Below are positions 30,036-41,570 of a stretch of DNA of 64,000 bases, piece by piece. A program made the position numbers and the translations under genes. A model generated the notes under the pieces. The model searched no databases. It was not told where the DNA came from and saw only the letters and a program-made list of their open reading frames with translations. The stretch's first letter is position 1. Every line of letters begins with the position of its first letter. Origin of the DNA: Poecilobothrus nobilitatus (lineage: Eukaryota; Arthropoda; Insecta; Diptera; Dolichopodidae); NCBI GenBank assembly GCA_947095535.1, contig OX352772.1, positions 271,573,940 through 271,637,939 of the forward strand, in the 5' to 3' direction.

Positions 30036-31206
30036 TTACAATACTCGCATATGAAACATTTGGACGGGTAATGCTGAAGGCCATTTGCTTATTTTCAATT
30101 TTTGCTTCGTCACTTCCGTTGCCTTTTCACGTTTTTCCAATCTTGCTTGATACTCTGGACATTTTTTATATGATGCTAGGTGACCAAAATTTTTACACAA
30201 CGTGCAGTACAATTTTTCTTTCGGGTCATCAGCTTTTATATTGCATGCTCCAGGTAGGTGGCTTTCACCGCATTTTACGCATCTATATTTCATACTACAG
30301 TTGGATGACGAATGATCGAAGCGTTGGCAACGTGTGCATGGCATAATGCATGGTTTTTTGATTGATGCCCAACGTATTATAAGATGATCAATAGATTTAA
30401 GTTTCTTTATTTCATTTATTGGACTACGTGGTGACGCCTGTACAATGAAGAACGGCAATGTTTTATTTTGTGATACCGAAATTCTTGTGGTAAGTCTTGT
30501 GATTTTTTTAAATTTAGTGTTCTCATTTTCGTATTGTTTTAGGTTCTCTAAAACTTCTTCACATGAATAAGTGCTGTATAATCCTTTTAATACTTAATAA
30601 TATAAAGGACACTTTCTTATCCTCTTTTGGTGTGAATGTGTAATAATTCACGCCAGATTTATCCAATAGTACACGTGCCTTTTTAAAATCATTGAAATTG
30701 TAAGTATATAGTACATTTCTACTTTCACCAGCTTGTTTTATGAGGAAATCATTTATTTTTAAATCTTTTCCTAGGATTTGTTTCAACCATTTCAAATCGG
30801 TCATTCCAAAATTGATGGGTGGCATTCTATTTTTTATATGTTGGCTAGCATCCTGTTGGTTACTATCCTGATGGGGCTTTTGTGAGCTTGGAGCTGCTTT
30901 ATCGGTTCGTTTTTTATTTTCTAAAACAGCTTTTTTTCTTTAGTTCTTTTAGAAAGTTCCTGTATTTTATCGTCCAACTGTCGATTAGGTTCTTTAGTAA
31001 CTTCCATTAACGGAGCATAAAAGTTTTTATTTGCACGTGGTTGTCCGGTAGCGGGATTATTTTTTTCATCAATAAGAGCTCTCAATTTTTGATTGTCTTC
31101 CATTAACATGGCCAGTTCCAGATTTTCTTTTTTAATTTAATTGAACCAACTTTTGATTAATTGATTCTTTTAACAAATTCTTGGATGTACTCGCCTCACC
31201 ATTCAT
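30036..31206 (-). pseudogene. LINE ORF1 (gag-like, three zinc knuckles), frameshifted
   Basis: ATG 31206 (MNGEASTSKNLLKES) opens a frame that breaks near 31136. A charged segment follows (30921-31109), then an RRM-like part (VLYTYNFNDFKKARVLLDKS, 30559-30825), a frame change near 30590, and PFFIVQASPRSP followed by zinc knuckles CTRCQRFDHSSSNC, CVKCGESHLPGAC and CTLCKNFGH...CPEY. This is the PRE_C2HC/gag order of Jockey-like ORF1, an RNA-binding protein. At least two frameshifts make it non-functional. Confidence 0.8.
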
Positions 31207-31354
31207 GACCGCTGTTCTTTAGCAAAAGGATGCTGCCAATTACGGTGTTTTATAACAGTTGTATATAATTTCTGCTTATTAATTTTTTTTTTTTTTTTAA
31301 TTAGTGATACGAACTATAATTTCTTTAAATGTGTATATATTAATATTAATTTTC

Positions 31355-31659
31355 ACAAAATTTACTGTACAAAAGATAATACCGAAAAAATTGTTTGTAA
31401 AGTTAAAGGATTCTCACTTAGTTATGAAGCTTCACTAAAAATTAATTTTAATAGCATAAAGGAAGCAGTTTTAAATTCATTGAATAGTACAGACACATAC
31501 GTCATTTAAGAAAATATTCGTCGAAATAAAAATCACGATGTACTTACGATTCCTGAAATAAAAAAATATCAACCAAAATCGGAAAAACGAAAATTTAATG
31601 AAGATGGTAGTTCTTTACCGTATGGATATAATAGGAAAAAATCACGTGTTGATAAGTAA
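31355..31659 (+). pseudogene. Element A polB, 3' end
   Basis: Resumes the polymerase of A after the LINE: KIYCTKDNTEKIVCKVKGFS, then a TAA in place of a codon (TDTYVI-stop-ENIRRNK), IPEIKKYQPKSEKRKFNE and LPYGYNRKKSRVDK ending at 31659. The copy in C (48987-49260) has TDTYVISENIHRNK, showing one base change made the stop. Palm motifs B and C (about 350 residues) are absent between 13990 and 31355. Confidence 0.75.
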
Positions 31660-31877
31660 ATCATTCAAATTTGCTTACATATTTATTTAAAATTTTTAAA
31701 ATCTTAACATCTGGGTTATCGTAAAAAATTTTTCAACTTAGATTTAAATAAAAATATAATAATAAAAAATTTAATAAAAGATTTTTAACATAAAAATAAA
31801 AATGTTTTTTATTTTACTATGTTTACAAAATAGGTACCAAAAGCAATTAACTTCTTTTTGATTTTTATTATTTTTTA

Positions 31878-32927
31878 TTTTTTCATTTCTTACAGCATAG
31901 AATGGAACGTAATAATAACAAAACAAAGTAAAATCGAAAATTTCAGGTTATTTTCTCAATCTTCTTATAGAACAGAAAAAAGAAATCCTACATAACAGAT
32001 GCACCTATAATTATATAATTTTTTTCTTTCTTTTGTTTTTATTTTTACTTTTTTACTGCATTCATAAATTTTAACATTGTTTAAAAGAGTCAAACTAGTT
32101 TTAACAATTTATTTTACACCAGGTAAACAGAAATTAGAAGAATGCAAAATATTTTTTAAGTTCATATGTACTTAGAACAAAATATAGAATATAGAGAAAC
32201 AACTCATATCCTAAAATAGGTAACATATTTTTCTTATTTTTATTTCGCACCTTAAAGCTATAATAACAACTTTTAACAATTATTAATCTTCTTTATAAGC
32301 CAAACTACACTTTGTACTTCTTGTTTACGTTTTGTTTTTATTTTTATTATTTACATCTTGGTATTCAAAAGTACCTATGAATATTTTTCTTATTAAGTAA
32401 TAAAAACAAGTTTTTTTCGTTTCTTTTATATCTCCTTTTACGTATGTAGGTATATTTTATTAAGTATGCGACTTTGCGCAATTTAACAAAATAAAGTTGA
32501 TTTGACCTGAAAAAAATCATCTTTCTATTTGTATGATATCCTATTACAAAGTATCAATGAATTTATTGAAAAACCTAAACATCCTAAACTTGTTCAGTTC
32601 ATTAACCTTGCCTAACAACTTCTATAGTACCAATAACCTCCATTTCCTACTATACAACCACTTGCAACTTATAAGTTAACAACCCATGCTTATAACCTAA
32701 ACTTGACCAGTTCATTAAGCTTGCCTAACAACTTCTACAGTACCAACAACCTTCATTTCCTACTATATACAACCACTTGCAACTTATAAGTTAACAACCC
32801 ATGCTTATAACCTAAACCAAAAGAAACAAACAAGTTTTGACCTACTAACCAATAATAATGGTCTTCGATATGGCATGATGCGATATGGCATGATTTTTTC
32901 CCATCCCCAAGTGCAGGATTACCTACT
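31878..32927 (-). repeat. Right terminal inverted repeat of element A
   Basis: Reverse-complement match to 1242-2221 with outer end ...GGATTACCTACT at 32927. It has two 113-bp subrepeats (about 32595-32816) and about 200 bp near 32040-32260 missing from the left copy. No gene is seen. Confidence 0.88.
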
Positions 32928-33339
32928 GCCTCTAAAAGCATGCCAGAGTTATGAAGGTGGAAAAATCAAAATTTGGTTTTCACATAACGGTGAATTTAAA
33001 TACTAATTTTAAAAAATTGTATAATTTTGATATTGGCTTATAAAAGGTGGAAAAATTCCTGTCGAATGGCATTTTCAGACTTAAAAAATCTAAAGCAGAA
33101 CATGAGATATACGTATTTAAAAATGGGGCTTTTTCAGGTTGAGGGGATGAGTGTAGCTCCTTAATGGATGGGGTTACATGAAAAAGTCTTCTACAACAGA
33201 GACTTATATCATGCCAAGAGACTTATATCATGCCAAATTTTTATGAGACTTATATCATGCCAAATTGCTACTACATGATGCGTTAACGTTATTTATTTTA
33301 AATAACATTTTAAACAATTTTTATTCACGCACACCTAGT
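32928..33339. other. Noncoding flank right of element A, old repeat relative
   Basis: No gene. 32950-33180 has blocks (TTCACATAACGGTGAATT, GAGTGTAGCTCCTTAATGGA) that resemble the interior of the 1.58-kb repeat at 34390, so it is a very old member of that family. 33196-33270 has three short direct repeats of GAGACTTATATCATGCCAA. Confidence 0.5.
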
Positions 33340-33750
33340 GCAACATTTTCTTTATTTTTAATTAGTTCACATTTATATTTATTTGGAAGCAAAATCATTC
33401 CTTAATCTAAGGCATAGTTGAATGAAAACGAATTCATTTTTATTTCAGGTACAAAAAGAACATCTGATAAATATTTTTCTATCCATGTTTTGTTATTAAA
33501 TGCTAAAATATTTATGTCCCCACGGCCATAAGCATAAATTATATCACCATTACCAACACGCACTTAACTGGATTTTGTAAAAGTTTTATAATTTTTAAAA
33601 TTATCCTTCCTATTTGTCATATGATCACTTATTCCCGAGTCTAAATACCAATCACTTTTGTTGCTTACATTATTTGAAGTAAATGTTTGACTTACAAGTG
33701 CTGAACTAGCTTTTTGTGAAAATATTTGTTGAGAATAAGCCAACGATTTC
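33340..33750 (-). pseudogene. Copia-type retrotransposon fragment
   Basis: The minus strand reads SDWYLDSGISDHMTNRKDNF (the Copia protease motif D-S-G), a stop at 33564, then in the same frame VRVGNGDIIYAYGRGDINI and KYLSDVLFVPEIKMNSFSF. These are the consecutive protease-region segments of Copia polyproteins. Only about 130 residues survive. No LTR is seen. Confidence 0.75.
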
Positions 33751-33965
33751 ATTCGTCTCCAAAAATAAAAATCTAACCGAGTCAAATCTGGTGACCACAA
33801 AATAGAACCGTTCTTTCCTATCCATCTACTTACATAACGTTGATCTAACCATGTTTTTACGTCTCTGCTATAATGAGGTTCTCCATCATGTTGAAATATT
33901 ATGTTTATTCTTCTTTCAAGACAACATCTTACACAACGTATAAATGACGCAGCTTCTGTCATAAG
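33750..33965 (-). pseudogene. Mariner-like transposase C-terminal fragment
   Basis: IIFQHDGEPHYSRDVKTWLD, then RWIGKNGSILWSPDLTRLDFYFWRRMKS holds the second Asp (QHDG) and third acidic residue (SPDLTRLDF) of Tc1/mariner-type transposases. It is joined in frame to the Copia fragment, so the long open frame here (33564-33962) is a chance fusion of two dead pieces. Confidence 0.75.
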
Positions 33966-34389
33966 ATCAGAACTTCTATTAATTGACTTACAATCTCAAA
34001 TAATTAAAAGGGCAACATGTTGTATAGAACATGATGGAAATCATTTTGAAAATTCTTTATAAAATAAGTAAGTATTTTGTATTTTAAACCTTTTTAAACA
34101 AAATAAATTATTAAATAACTTTTAATTTGTAGAATTTATAATTACTGGGATCAATTTCTTGGAACTGAATTTTTTATACTGTTTTTAATTTATTGGACTT
34201 ACTTTATTTTTTAAATGTCGTTACATAGAAATTATAATTTATTTTATTTTATTATAATATTGTGTTGGTTAAAATGTTATTTTATACGAGATTAAATATA
34301 AAGTGTTTCATACATTTTTCTTTTACTTTTTTTATTTATTTTTTTTTCCTTTTATTCATTTATTTTTCTTTATGCAAGTTAATTTATGT
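33966..34389. other. AT-rich spacer
   Basis: About 420 bp of very AT-rich sequence with no coding signal. The short open frame here is low-complexity F/L/Y and not credible. Confidence 0.6.
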
Positions 34390-35969
34390 AAAACGAGGAA
34401 GAATACAGTTGCCTTTGTCAACTCTTAGATACCCGTACGAACCGTTAGTATGTTCACAGCCACTCTGCCTACAATATTGTTTTTTTAATATTATAGTATT
34501 TTAAAATAATTTGGGTGAATTTTATAATTTCTAGAACTATGGGTTGTACATATATTCAAACTATATGTTTATATGTACATTCTTCTAAAGCAGATTCTAA
34601 CCTTCCACATAACGATTATCAATCCAAAACTTTTTCAAATATTCTATAGTACCATTTAATACTAAGCGGTAAATGTATATTAAATTTACTTAGTACAAAA
34701 TAGTAAATATAATTTTAAATATTATATTATATTATATTTAAATATTCCATTGACAGAATAATTTCTTATAAGTACAATCAAATACATATATGTATGTAAA
34801 TACGGCGCTATATAATATACATTTATACTCTTATCATTCATTCACTAGTGACATATACGATATCTAAATAAACATGATATTATATAAGTATGTACATATA
34901 TTCATATCATATAAATAAAAATTCTTCAAGCAACCATAATGTTGTTTATTTATTTACATTTTTATGTAGTACGCATTATATCCTCAACAATTTCAAATTA
35001 TCGAGTAAAACAAAATGGAAAAAATTCGTTAAAGAAATTTGTTAGAAAATTTGAAAAAATCAAGTAACACTTTCGTCAATTATAAAGTAACCCTATATTA
35101 TTAAAAAAAGTTGTTAACAGAAATAAGAGTATAATGTTGAAGCTTTAATTTTTATGTATTACTTCAAAAAAATTTTAACAGGTGTTCAAGTTACAGGTGT
35201 TTAAAAATTGGAAATTTTCAGTTTTTGACCCCTTACAGCTCCTAAACGGGGGGTGATACAAAAAAAATTTCTGAAATGACTCATACTTATTTTCAAAGAT
35301 CTAACTTCTGTCAAAATTTCAAGTTTCCAACTTAAACCGTTTAAAAGAGAGAAGGGTTGAAGGATTTTGCAAAATTTGAGTTTCACGTAACGGTAAATTA
35401 AGACACCGTATGTCACAAATATATATTTATTGTATATATACTTTTAAAGCTAATAAAAGTAGTAATCGTTTGGCGTTTTCAAAATGAAGATATACCTTAT
35501 ACAACTTGTGCTATAACAATTTAAATATAGAGCTTTTTTGAACCTTTGGGGAGCTGTAGCTCCGTAACGGGTGGGGCTACACAAAAAAGTTATTGAAAAT
35601 AAAATTAATATTTTTGTGAGATCTATCAGTAGTTAAAATTTCATAGCTCTATTGCAAAAAAAATGTGGGGACCTAAAAGTTAGGTGTTCGAGAGCTACCC
35701 TAAGGCTTGGTCCAAACTCAACCAAAAAAAATAGAGAACCTACAAATTACTCCCAAAATATTTTGTGTAAATTTCAAGATTCTAGCTTTCTTAGTTTTTG
35801 AGTTAGCGTGCTGACGGACGGACGGACGGACGGACGGACATGGCTCAAAAGTCTTAGAATTTTTTTCTGATCCGATCCATACCTTTGAAGGTATATCTAG
35901 CTCGCTTATTTCGAGGTGTTACAAACGGAGGAGTAATTTTATTATACCCGATCCTATCGTACGGGTATA
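34390..35969 (+). repeat. 1.58-kb noncoding interspersed repeat, copy 1
   Basis: Nearly identical to 46918-48496. It opens AAAACGAGGAAGAATACAG and ends ATCGTACGGGTATA. Near the start ATACCCGTACG (34429) and at the end CGTACGGGTAT form an 11-bp inverted pair. It contains a GGAC microsatellite (35812-35838) before CATGGCTCAAAAGTC, a motif common in dipteran repeats. The 71-residue open frame at 35201-35416 is preserved only because the copies are young; it has no protein features. No TSD identified. Non-autonomous element of unknown class. Confidence 0.85.
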
Positions 35970-36349
35970 ATTAAGAAGACTTTTTTAAAAAAATAATCAT
36001 TACGTTATTGTATGAAAAGCAAATTATTAAAAGATAACTCTTATGTTCTATTTCTTATTATTGAAAGTAAATTAATTAAAAGATGTTTTCGTGCGCGTTA
36101 CGGGTAGACATAGTGTCAGCATAAATTATGTTTGTGGGAAAATATTTATGGGAACAATAAACATTAACAAAAAATGTAGTTCAAGCTTTTGAAGTTTTTT
36201 TTGTACATAAAATTTCATCTCTACATCTGATTATTCATAAACTGACAACTAAATCGCGAACGTCCTCGTTCGATTAGTATTAACATGATCTTCCAAAATG
36301 TGGAATTTTGCTAATGGGTGTTAGTTTTTGTTCAATAAAATTTATTGAC
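35970..36349. other. Spacer left of the errantivirus remnant
   Basis: AT-rich, no genes. If the errantivirus kept its 3' LTR it should lie here, but I found no matching copy near 39.6-40.8 kb. Confidence 0.4.
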
Positions 36350-36970
36350 TGCGATGTTTGGGTTATTGTTTCTGGCTGTTCTCTGTATTATCATTACTAT
36401 TGCTTGGTGCTTTTGATTGGGTGTTAATTTTATCAATCTTTTTATAAATCCATACACATAAAATCGATACTGCGATGAACATGATGCCTGTTATTGTAAA
36501 ATTTACATTTAATTTCATTCATTCTGCGTTAAAAAGTGTAAGATGTCTCGTGTTGTAGATTAGAAGTTCCTTCATCATTTCCAGAGATAAAAATTCCTCG
36601 GTAAGCTTTTGCATTGATGAATGATGCGGTGGTAATGGTTTTGAGTATGTTAGTTCTTCTATTGTTAATTTCTATTGTTGCCTTGTTAAATTGTATTATG
36701 AAGGTCCCGTTCAGCTGCATCGGCTTTTGATCTATTTTGATGGTGCCCATATATTGATTTAAAAATATTATTCTAGGTGAGATGTTTTCTATTGTAGTGA
36801 TATGGTGACTATTTATTATCGTACAGTTTGGTTTAAGACTTTTTAGTAGAAGTGGAATACATGACGAGTTATTTACATTGTTAAGGCTATCATAGTTACA
36901 AATAGTTAGTTTATTAAAATTTTTACTATTTCCTCTTATTCCAAAAATTTCATTTTTACATTTTTAAATT
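36350..36970 (-). pseudogene. Errantivirus env fragment
   Basis: A 73-residue frame (36529-36750: GTIKIDQKPMQLNGTFIIQF, ATIEINNRRTN) is followed in another frame by a hydrophobic segment, FTITGIMFIAVSILCVWIY with KKIDKI after it (about 36430-36515). This is a typical env membrane anchor with a short basic tail. Upstream remnants extend to about 36970. Broken by frameshifts, without the N-terminal half or a cleavage site that I can identify. Confidence 0.6.
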
Positions 36971-37643
36971 TTTTCATAATTATATTTAATAATTGAGTTT
37001 CCATATTGAGTTTCCGTATGAATTTATTACATTAACTTTAGCCCATTGTAAGGCGTGTTCAATATTTACAATTTCTTTAATTCTAATTTGTATTTTAAAT
37101 TAAAGTTAAAATCTTTTATCCGTTTATTTTCTTTTTTTATAGTATTTAACATTATATTGTTTGCCCTGTAGTTACATTATTAATTCTTTCATTTATTATC
37201 TTATTAATTATTATTTGTTCATTGTTATTTTCTAGAACATTATTAATTTTTTATTTAATTAATTTAAAATCTTATCCATTACGACATATTTAAGTATACC
37301 GAATGCGTAAAGTATTTGTCTTAGAGGCTCTCTTATGTGTTGTATTGCTTTAGATTTGAGAATTTTACATTGTACATATTTTGAAATTATTTTTAAATAT
37401 ATTTTTTTTTGGGGTGTCTATCATATTTATGTTCTTTACAGACACTGCACTGTTTGACAATTTCTTTTATTTACGGGTTCATTTATGAAGAATAAAATAT
37501 TTCAAGAAGTTTTTCTTTGTTTTCGTTACTGTTTCTATGAGCCCTTTTATTTCTTCGTCTTGTCTTTGTTCGTTTGTTAAGTCTTCAACTTTCTTTTGTG
37601 TTAATCGAATTTTAAATCTGTTAAAATGTAGAGGATAAATTTC
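36971..37643. other. Degenerate interior of the errantivirus
   Basis: AT-rich. RNase H and integrase would be expected here, but no motif survives that I can read. Confidence 0.4.
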
Positions 37644-38140
37644 CTATATTTTTTCCATTATGGATTCTTTTGTAAATAGGCCGTTTACTACTGAGGAATT
37701 TAGGTATATTGGACTTGGAAAGTTCATAATAGTTCCTAGTTTCGCCGGATTTTTCTTATTGCCATCCGACGAGACTACGAACCCAAGAAATTCCACATTA
37801 GTCTTGAAAAATTCGTATTTATCGAGTTGTACTTTCAGATCAAGTTTTTTAAAGACAATTTTGATATTGTCTAAGTGACTTTTTTCATCCTTGCCGAAAA
37901 TGTTAATATCGTCGATGTATATATAGCATAATTTGCCAATAAATTCCCTCAAAATATGTCTATAATTCTAAAATACTTGTTTTTTCCTAATTGGGAAAGT
38001 ATTTCATTGATTTCAGCTATGGGGTATCGATCTGTTATCGTGACCTCATTTAATTTTCGGTAATCAATGACTATTTGATTTTTTTTTTTCTACACTTTGT
38101 CAATTTTTTTAAGTTCAACCCACACGAGTGAGTTGTATGG
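37644..38140 (-). pseudogene. Errantivirus reverse transcriptase fragment
   Basis: Minus-strand pieces: IVIDYRKLNEVTITDRYPI and LGKNKYFRIIDIF (about 37975-38075), then, after a gap of about 100 codons, CYIYIDDINIFGKDEKSH with the YxDD catalytic box, and VEFLGFVVSSDG (37644-37952). The YIDD motif is intact but the fingers/palm link is deleted. Confidence 0.8.
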
Positions 38141-39054
38141 AGATCTGGAAGGCGAATAATTTCTTCCTCTAATAGTTTTTGTACCTGTTTTTCAACTTCA
38201 TCCTTTAAGGATATAGGATATGGATAGTACTTACTATATACAGGTTGGTCAGTAGTAGTTGTTATCTCCCCTTTAACTTCTGTTGTGTAAGTTAATTTCT
38301 CGTTTGGTTCTGAAAATAAATTTGGAAAAAGTTTGACTATAATTGTAATTTAATTTTTTTGGTATTCGTTCATATGGTTGCACGTATATTAATTGCATTA
38401 ACAGCTTGAGTTTTTGTAGTTTAATATGAATTTTTGTTCTTCCCTGAACTAAAAGGTAATTATCTTTGATAAATATGGCAGCTTATAGGTCCTTGAAATT
38501 GTCGTTTCCAAGGATACCGTCGAAAGCAGTTAGACTTGGTAGAAGATAGAACTTAAGTTGAATGTCGTTGATGCCTAAAAGATTTATTAAGGTATGATAA
38601 GTAATTTTAACGTTGTCTGCGACAGAGTTTACTGAAAACTGATTTTTATTCAGAAGAGGTTTTTTTTACCAAATCAGGTTTGATATAGTTCTATCAGGTT
38701 TTCTATTGGAACCAATATCAATCAGAATTTTGATAATTTTACCGCTCTTCTCTCTACATTTAAAGAAAGGGAGTGAAGAGCTATTTATCTAAAAAAGAAA
38801 TGTCTGAATTTTGTTCGAAGTCAAATTGTTGGTCATCTTGATTTATTTTTGGGTTGCTAAAGTTTCCAGTGCCAGAATCGTTATATAATCCTTGTACTTC
38901 TATTAGATCGCTATAGACTGTTACATCAGAGTATTTTGTTTCGTCCGGTTGAGTTTCGATATGGTAATTTCTTTTATATTTTCGTCCTGCTTCGTGTGTT
39001 CTTTGTGATTATGGAGGTGGTCTTTTCCTGGTGAATTGGTTTTGCTGTTGCCTG
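38141..39054 (-). pseudogene. Errantivirus protease-to-RT region, decayed
   Basis: Frames include LINLLGINDIQLKFYLLPSL and FDGILGNDNFKDL (about 38460-38600), a DIGSNRKPDRTI protease-like start (about 38680-38740), and QPYERIPKKLN. This is the aspartic protease and its link to RT. Multiple stops. Confidence 0.6.
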
Positions 39055-39543
39055 TTAACATTGTTTATAACTCTTGTCTGCCAATTTTTCATTTCTACAT
39101 CTTGTAGTGATGAATGATTTCTCCTTGAGGTGGAAAAATTCTTGTATGGTAAGGTTTCCTTGAATTAAAGAAGTCATCTGGTATGCGAGAGTTTCCAAAT
39201 CCCTACTGTCAGCGTAGTGCAAGGATAAACATCTAGATATAGCCTTCCATTCCAAAGGTGTGTTGCAAGACTCCAATGTAATGTTTGCGTTTGCTATAAT
39301 CTTATTCATTAATACACTTAAAATACCTTAATATTGAGGGGATCCCTTTTTTGGTTCACAGATTTGTAATACTCGTTCCACGCTTTTTCTCCATGAAGAA
39401 TATTCGCCTGGATTCTCAGAAAAATTTCTAATATATGTAACAATATCTGGTAATTGGTTCAATTCAGTTAAATTTCTTCTTAAGTTTGGATCAAATGTTT
39501 GGGCAGTAGTCGGTTCGTTGTTAGCGTTTGACAACTTTGCCAT
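39055..39543 (-). pseudogene. Errantivirus gag fragment
   Basis: ATG 39543 opens a frame with ELNQLPDIVTYIRNFSENPG and SSWRKSVERVLQICE. A shift near 39320 is followed by ANITLESCNTPLEWKAISRC, LSLHYADSRDLETLAYQMTS and QGNLTIQEFFHL. These are the conserved gag blocks of gypsy-type elements. The C-terminal part is lost. Confidence 0.8.
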
Positions 39544-40797
39544 AAAACATGTTTTGATTCGACTAACTTTAAGTTTTATTTAATTAAATAACATATTTCA
39601 TACATATTACAATAAGCCATATACATTATATGAAAAATTTTTTTTTATTTTTTTACGTTTTTGAATTAATCTCACTTGATGACACAAAATTCAAACTGTA
39701 AAATTTTTGTTTGATTCAATATTAGTGTACATTTTATGTTCGGTTAAAAAAACCTAAAAAAAATAAAACCTAAACTGAAACAAATTTTATTAGTTAAAAA
39801 TAAAACCTAAACTGAAACTAATTTTATTAGTTAAAAATAAAACCTAAACTGAAACTAATTTTATTAGTTACTAAAAACATAACATAAATAAATTTTATCA
39901 TAAAATCCACAGGTAGAAAAATAAATAAAACAAAATTGTCATAACATATACATGCATATGTACATATGTAGTTAGAAAAAAGCATTGGTCTTGCTGTAAA
40001 ACCAAAAATAAAGACCTAAAACTAAAACAGAAATAAAATTCTTCTGCATCACTCCAATAATCTACTTCTTAAAACCTGGAAACTTTTTTAAGCTTAACTA
40101 CAGATATATGTATATATTTGTAAATCAAGCTTCATATAAATAATTACTAAAATTATAAGGTCGAAATCTTATATTTCAAGCTAAAAATATATACAACTAT
40201 AATTGCAATTATAAAATAGTTCACTTTTACTTGTAAATATTTGAAATTTTGACACGGTGAAATTTTTTACAGCTGGTTTTAAATAAATTTTTAAAGTACA
40301 TTATACCTTTGACAGTTCAAAACTAATTCCGAAAGTACTAAGATTCACGCGGTTTGCTTGATATAAACTTAAGGTGAATATCTAGAAAAGTACGGTTTAA
40401 ATGATAAGCACCATTAAAAATATTTTTTGAAAATTTTAATAAAAATATATTAAAGCTAATTAATAATACAAAATAAATGATTTAAACAAAAAACAAACAC
40501 TTGATTTTGAGGAATTGAGATGATTTCGAAAATTGAGTTGATTTTCTGCTTTTTTTTCTTTTCTTTTCTTTTCCCATACATTTTTCAAAAATTTATCAGT
40601 CAAAGAAAATCAACTCACTACTTGATTTTCTGAAAATCACCTCAAAATCACGTCGTTCGTCCATGAAATTTTGATTTTTGTATTGATTATTTAAAATTTT
40701 TTTCCATAACCCTTGATTTGTTTTTATTTGTCAAAATAAATATTCAAAATCATAACAATAAAAAACTAAAATTTTCTATTTTATTTTTGAAATTAAG
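39544..40797. other. Noncoding stretch with short tandem repeats and a hairpin
   Basis: 39767-39870 holds about three 41-bp units of AAAACCTAAACTGAAAC-AATTTTATTAGTTA. Around 40500-40660, TTGATTTTGAGG-type blocks occur in opposite orientation about the CTTTTCTTTTC tract, so this could fold or be a small MITE. The 5' LTR of the errantivirus should lie here but is not recognised. Confidence 0.5.
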
Positions 40798-41570
40798 TTT
40801 ATTTAAAAAAAAAACAAGTAAATGTAACAGTAAGTCAATGCAACCGACTTACTTATACCCTACACCTAAAAAAATCAAATTAAATTAAAAATCCATAAGT
40901 AATTTTAGTTAGGTATTTAATATAAGCTAAAAAAATAAATGCTTTTAAAACCTCTGTATTCATCTCAAATTTTAGAGTCATCATCAGAACAGGGTAGAAC
41001 ACTCTTGTATAAAATTTGAAGTTTTTATATTTATTAATTTCGAAGATATGCTTGTCCGGTCTTGGGAGCTGTGTGGGAGATACCCGAACAACCATTCCAA
41101 TTCACATGAAATTTTAGGCAAATCAGGGATTCAGGAAACAACACCCTCGTATCAAATTTGCAGTTTCTATCTTTGTTAATTTCGAAGATATGCTTGTTCG
41201 GTTTTGGGAGTTGTGTGGGAGGTACCCCTGAACGACCACTCCAATTCCTCTCAAATTTTAGACAAATCAGGGATTTATTAAACAGCACCCTCCTATCAAA
41301 TTTGAAGTTCCTATCTTTATTAATTTCGAAGATATGCATGTTCGGTTTTGGGAGTTGTATGGGAGGTACCCGAACGACCACTCCAATTCCTCTCAAATTT
41401 TAGACAAATCAGGGATTTATTAAACAGCACCCTCCTATCAAATTTAAAGTTCCCATCTTTATTAATTTCGAAGATATGCATGTTCGGTTTTGGGAGTTGT
41501 ATGGGAGGTACCCGAACGCATGGTCCGATTTCGCCCATTTACAATTTAACCTGTACTTTAAGTGTAGCGT
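40798..41570. repeat. Minisatellite-bearing repeat, about 118-bp units
   Basis: It opens with AAGTAAATGTAACAGTAAGTCAATGCAACCGAC and TATACCCTACACC, then four to five units of about 118 bp (from about 41030 to 41530) sharing TTCGAAGATATGC-TGTTCGG, GGGAGTTGTATGGGAGGTA and AATTTTAGACAAATCAGGG. Open frames of 70-120 codons on both strands are by-products of the period. The same family, inverted, is at 57460-59460. Confidence 0.85.

Larger units (their letters stand above)
28785..31354 (-). mobile_element. Non-LTR retrotransposon (Jockey/I-like), 5' part
   Basis: Minus-strand LINE with ORF1 (gag-like, 30036-31206) and the AP-endonuclease of ORF2 (28793-29869). It continues at 13991-14243 on the other side of Polinton B. 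The 5' edge lies between the ORF1 ATG (31206) and polB sequence near 31355. A run of T and some AT-rich sequence (31283-31350) lies in between. It inserted in polB of element A and lost its RT and 3' end. Confidence 0.8.
1242..32927. mobile_element. Polinton/Maverick element A, carrying nested insertions
   Basis: The ends are inverted repeats of about 1 kb that both start AGTAGGTAATCC, matching the 5'-AG/TC-3' ends known for Polintons. Inside are the hallmark genes: packaging ATPase, MCP, minor capsid-like protein, adenain-like protease, RVE integrase with chromodomain and B-family polymerase. A LINE fragment and the whole of Polinton B (14.5 kb) sit in its polymerase gene. Without them A would be about 14-15 kb, near the usual 15-20 kb. 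The six bases outside each end (TACGTA and GCCTCT) do not match, so no target duplication survives. Many genes are broken. Confidence 0.88.
36350..39543 (-). mobile_element. Errantivirus-like (gypsy, env-bearing) endogenous retrovirus remnant
   Basis: On the minus strand, gag (39055-39543), a protease/RT region (about 37644-38760) and env (36350-36970) follow in retroviral order over 3.2 kb. A full element would be 6-8 kb, so RNase H, integrase and much of env are deleted. All frames are broken. LTRs were not found. The motifs resemble the 17.6/297 group. Confidence 0.75.

Noticed and set aside
33564..33962. A 132-codon frame as one gene
   Set aside because: Chance in-frame join of a mariner-like C-terminus and a Copia protease segment.
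35201..35416. A 71-codon frame present in two places (also 47728-47943)
   Set aside because: Conserved only because the 1.58-kb repeats are almost identical; the older copy at 56403 does not keep it.
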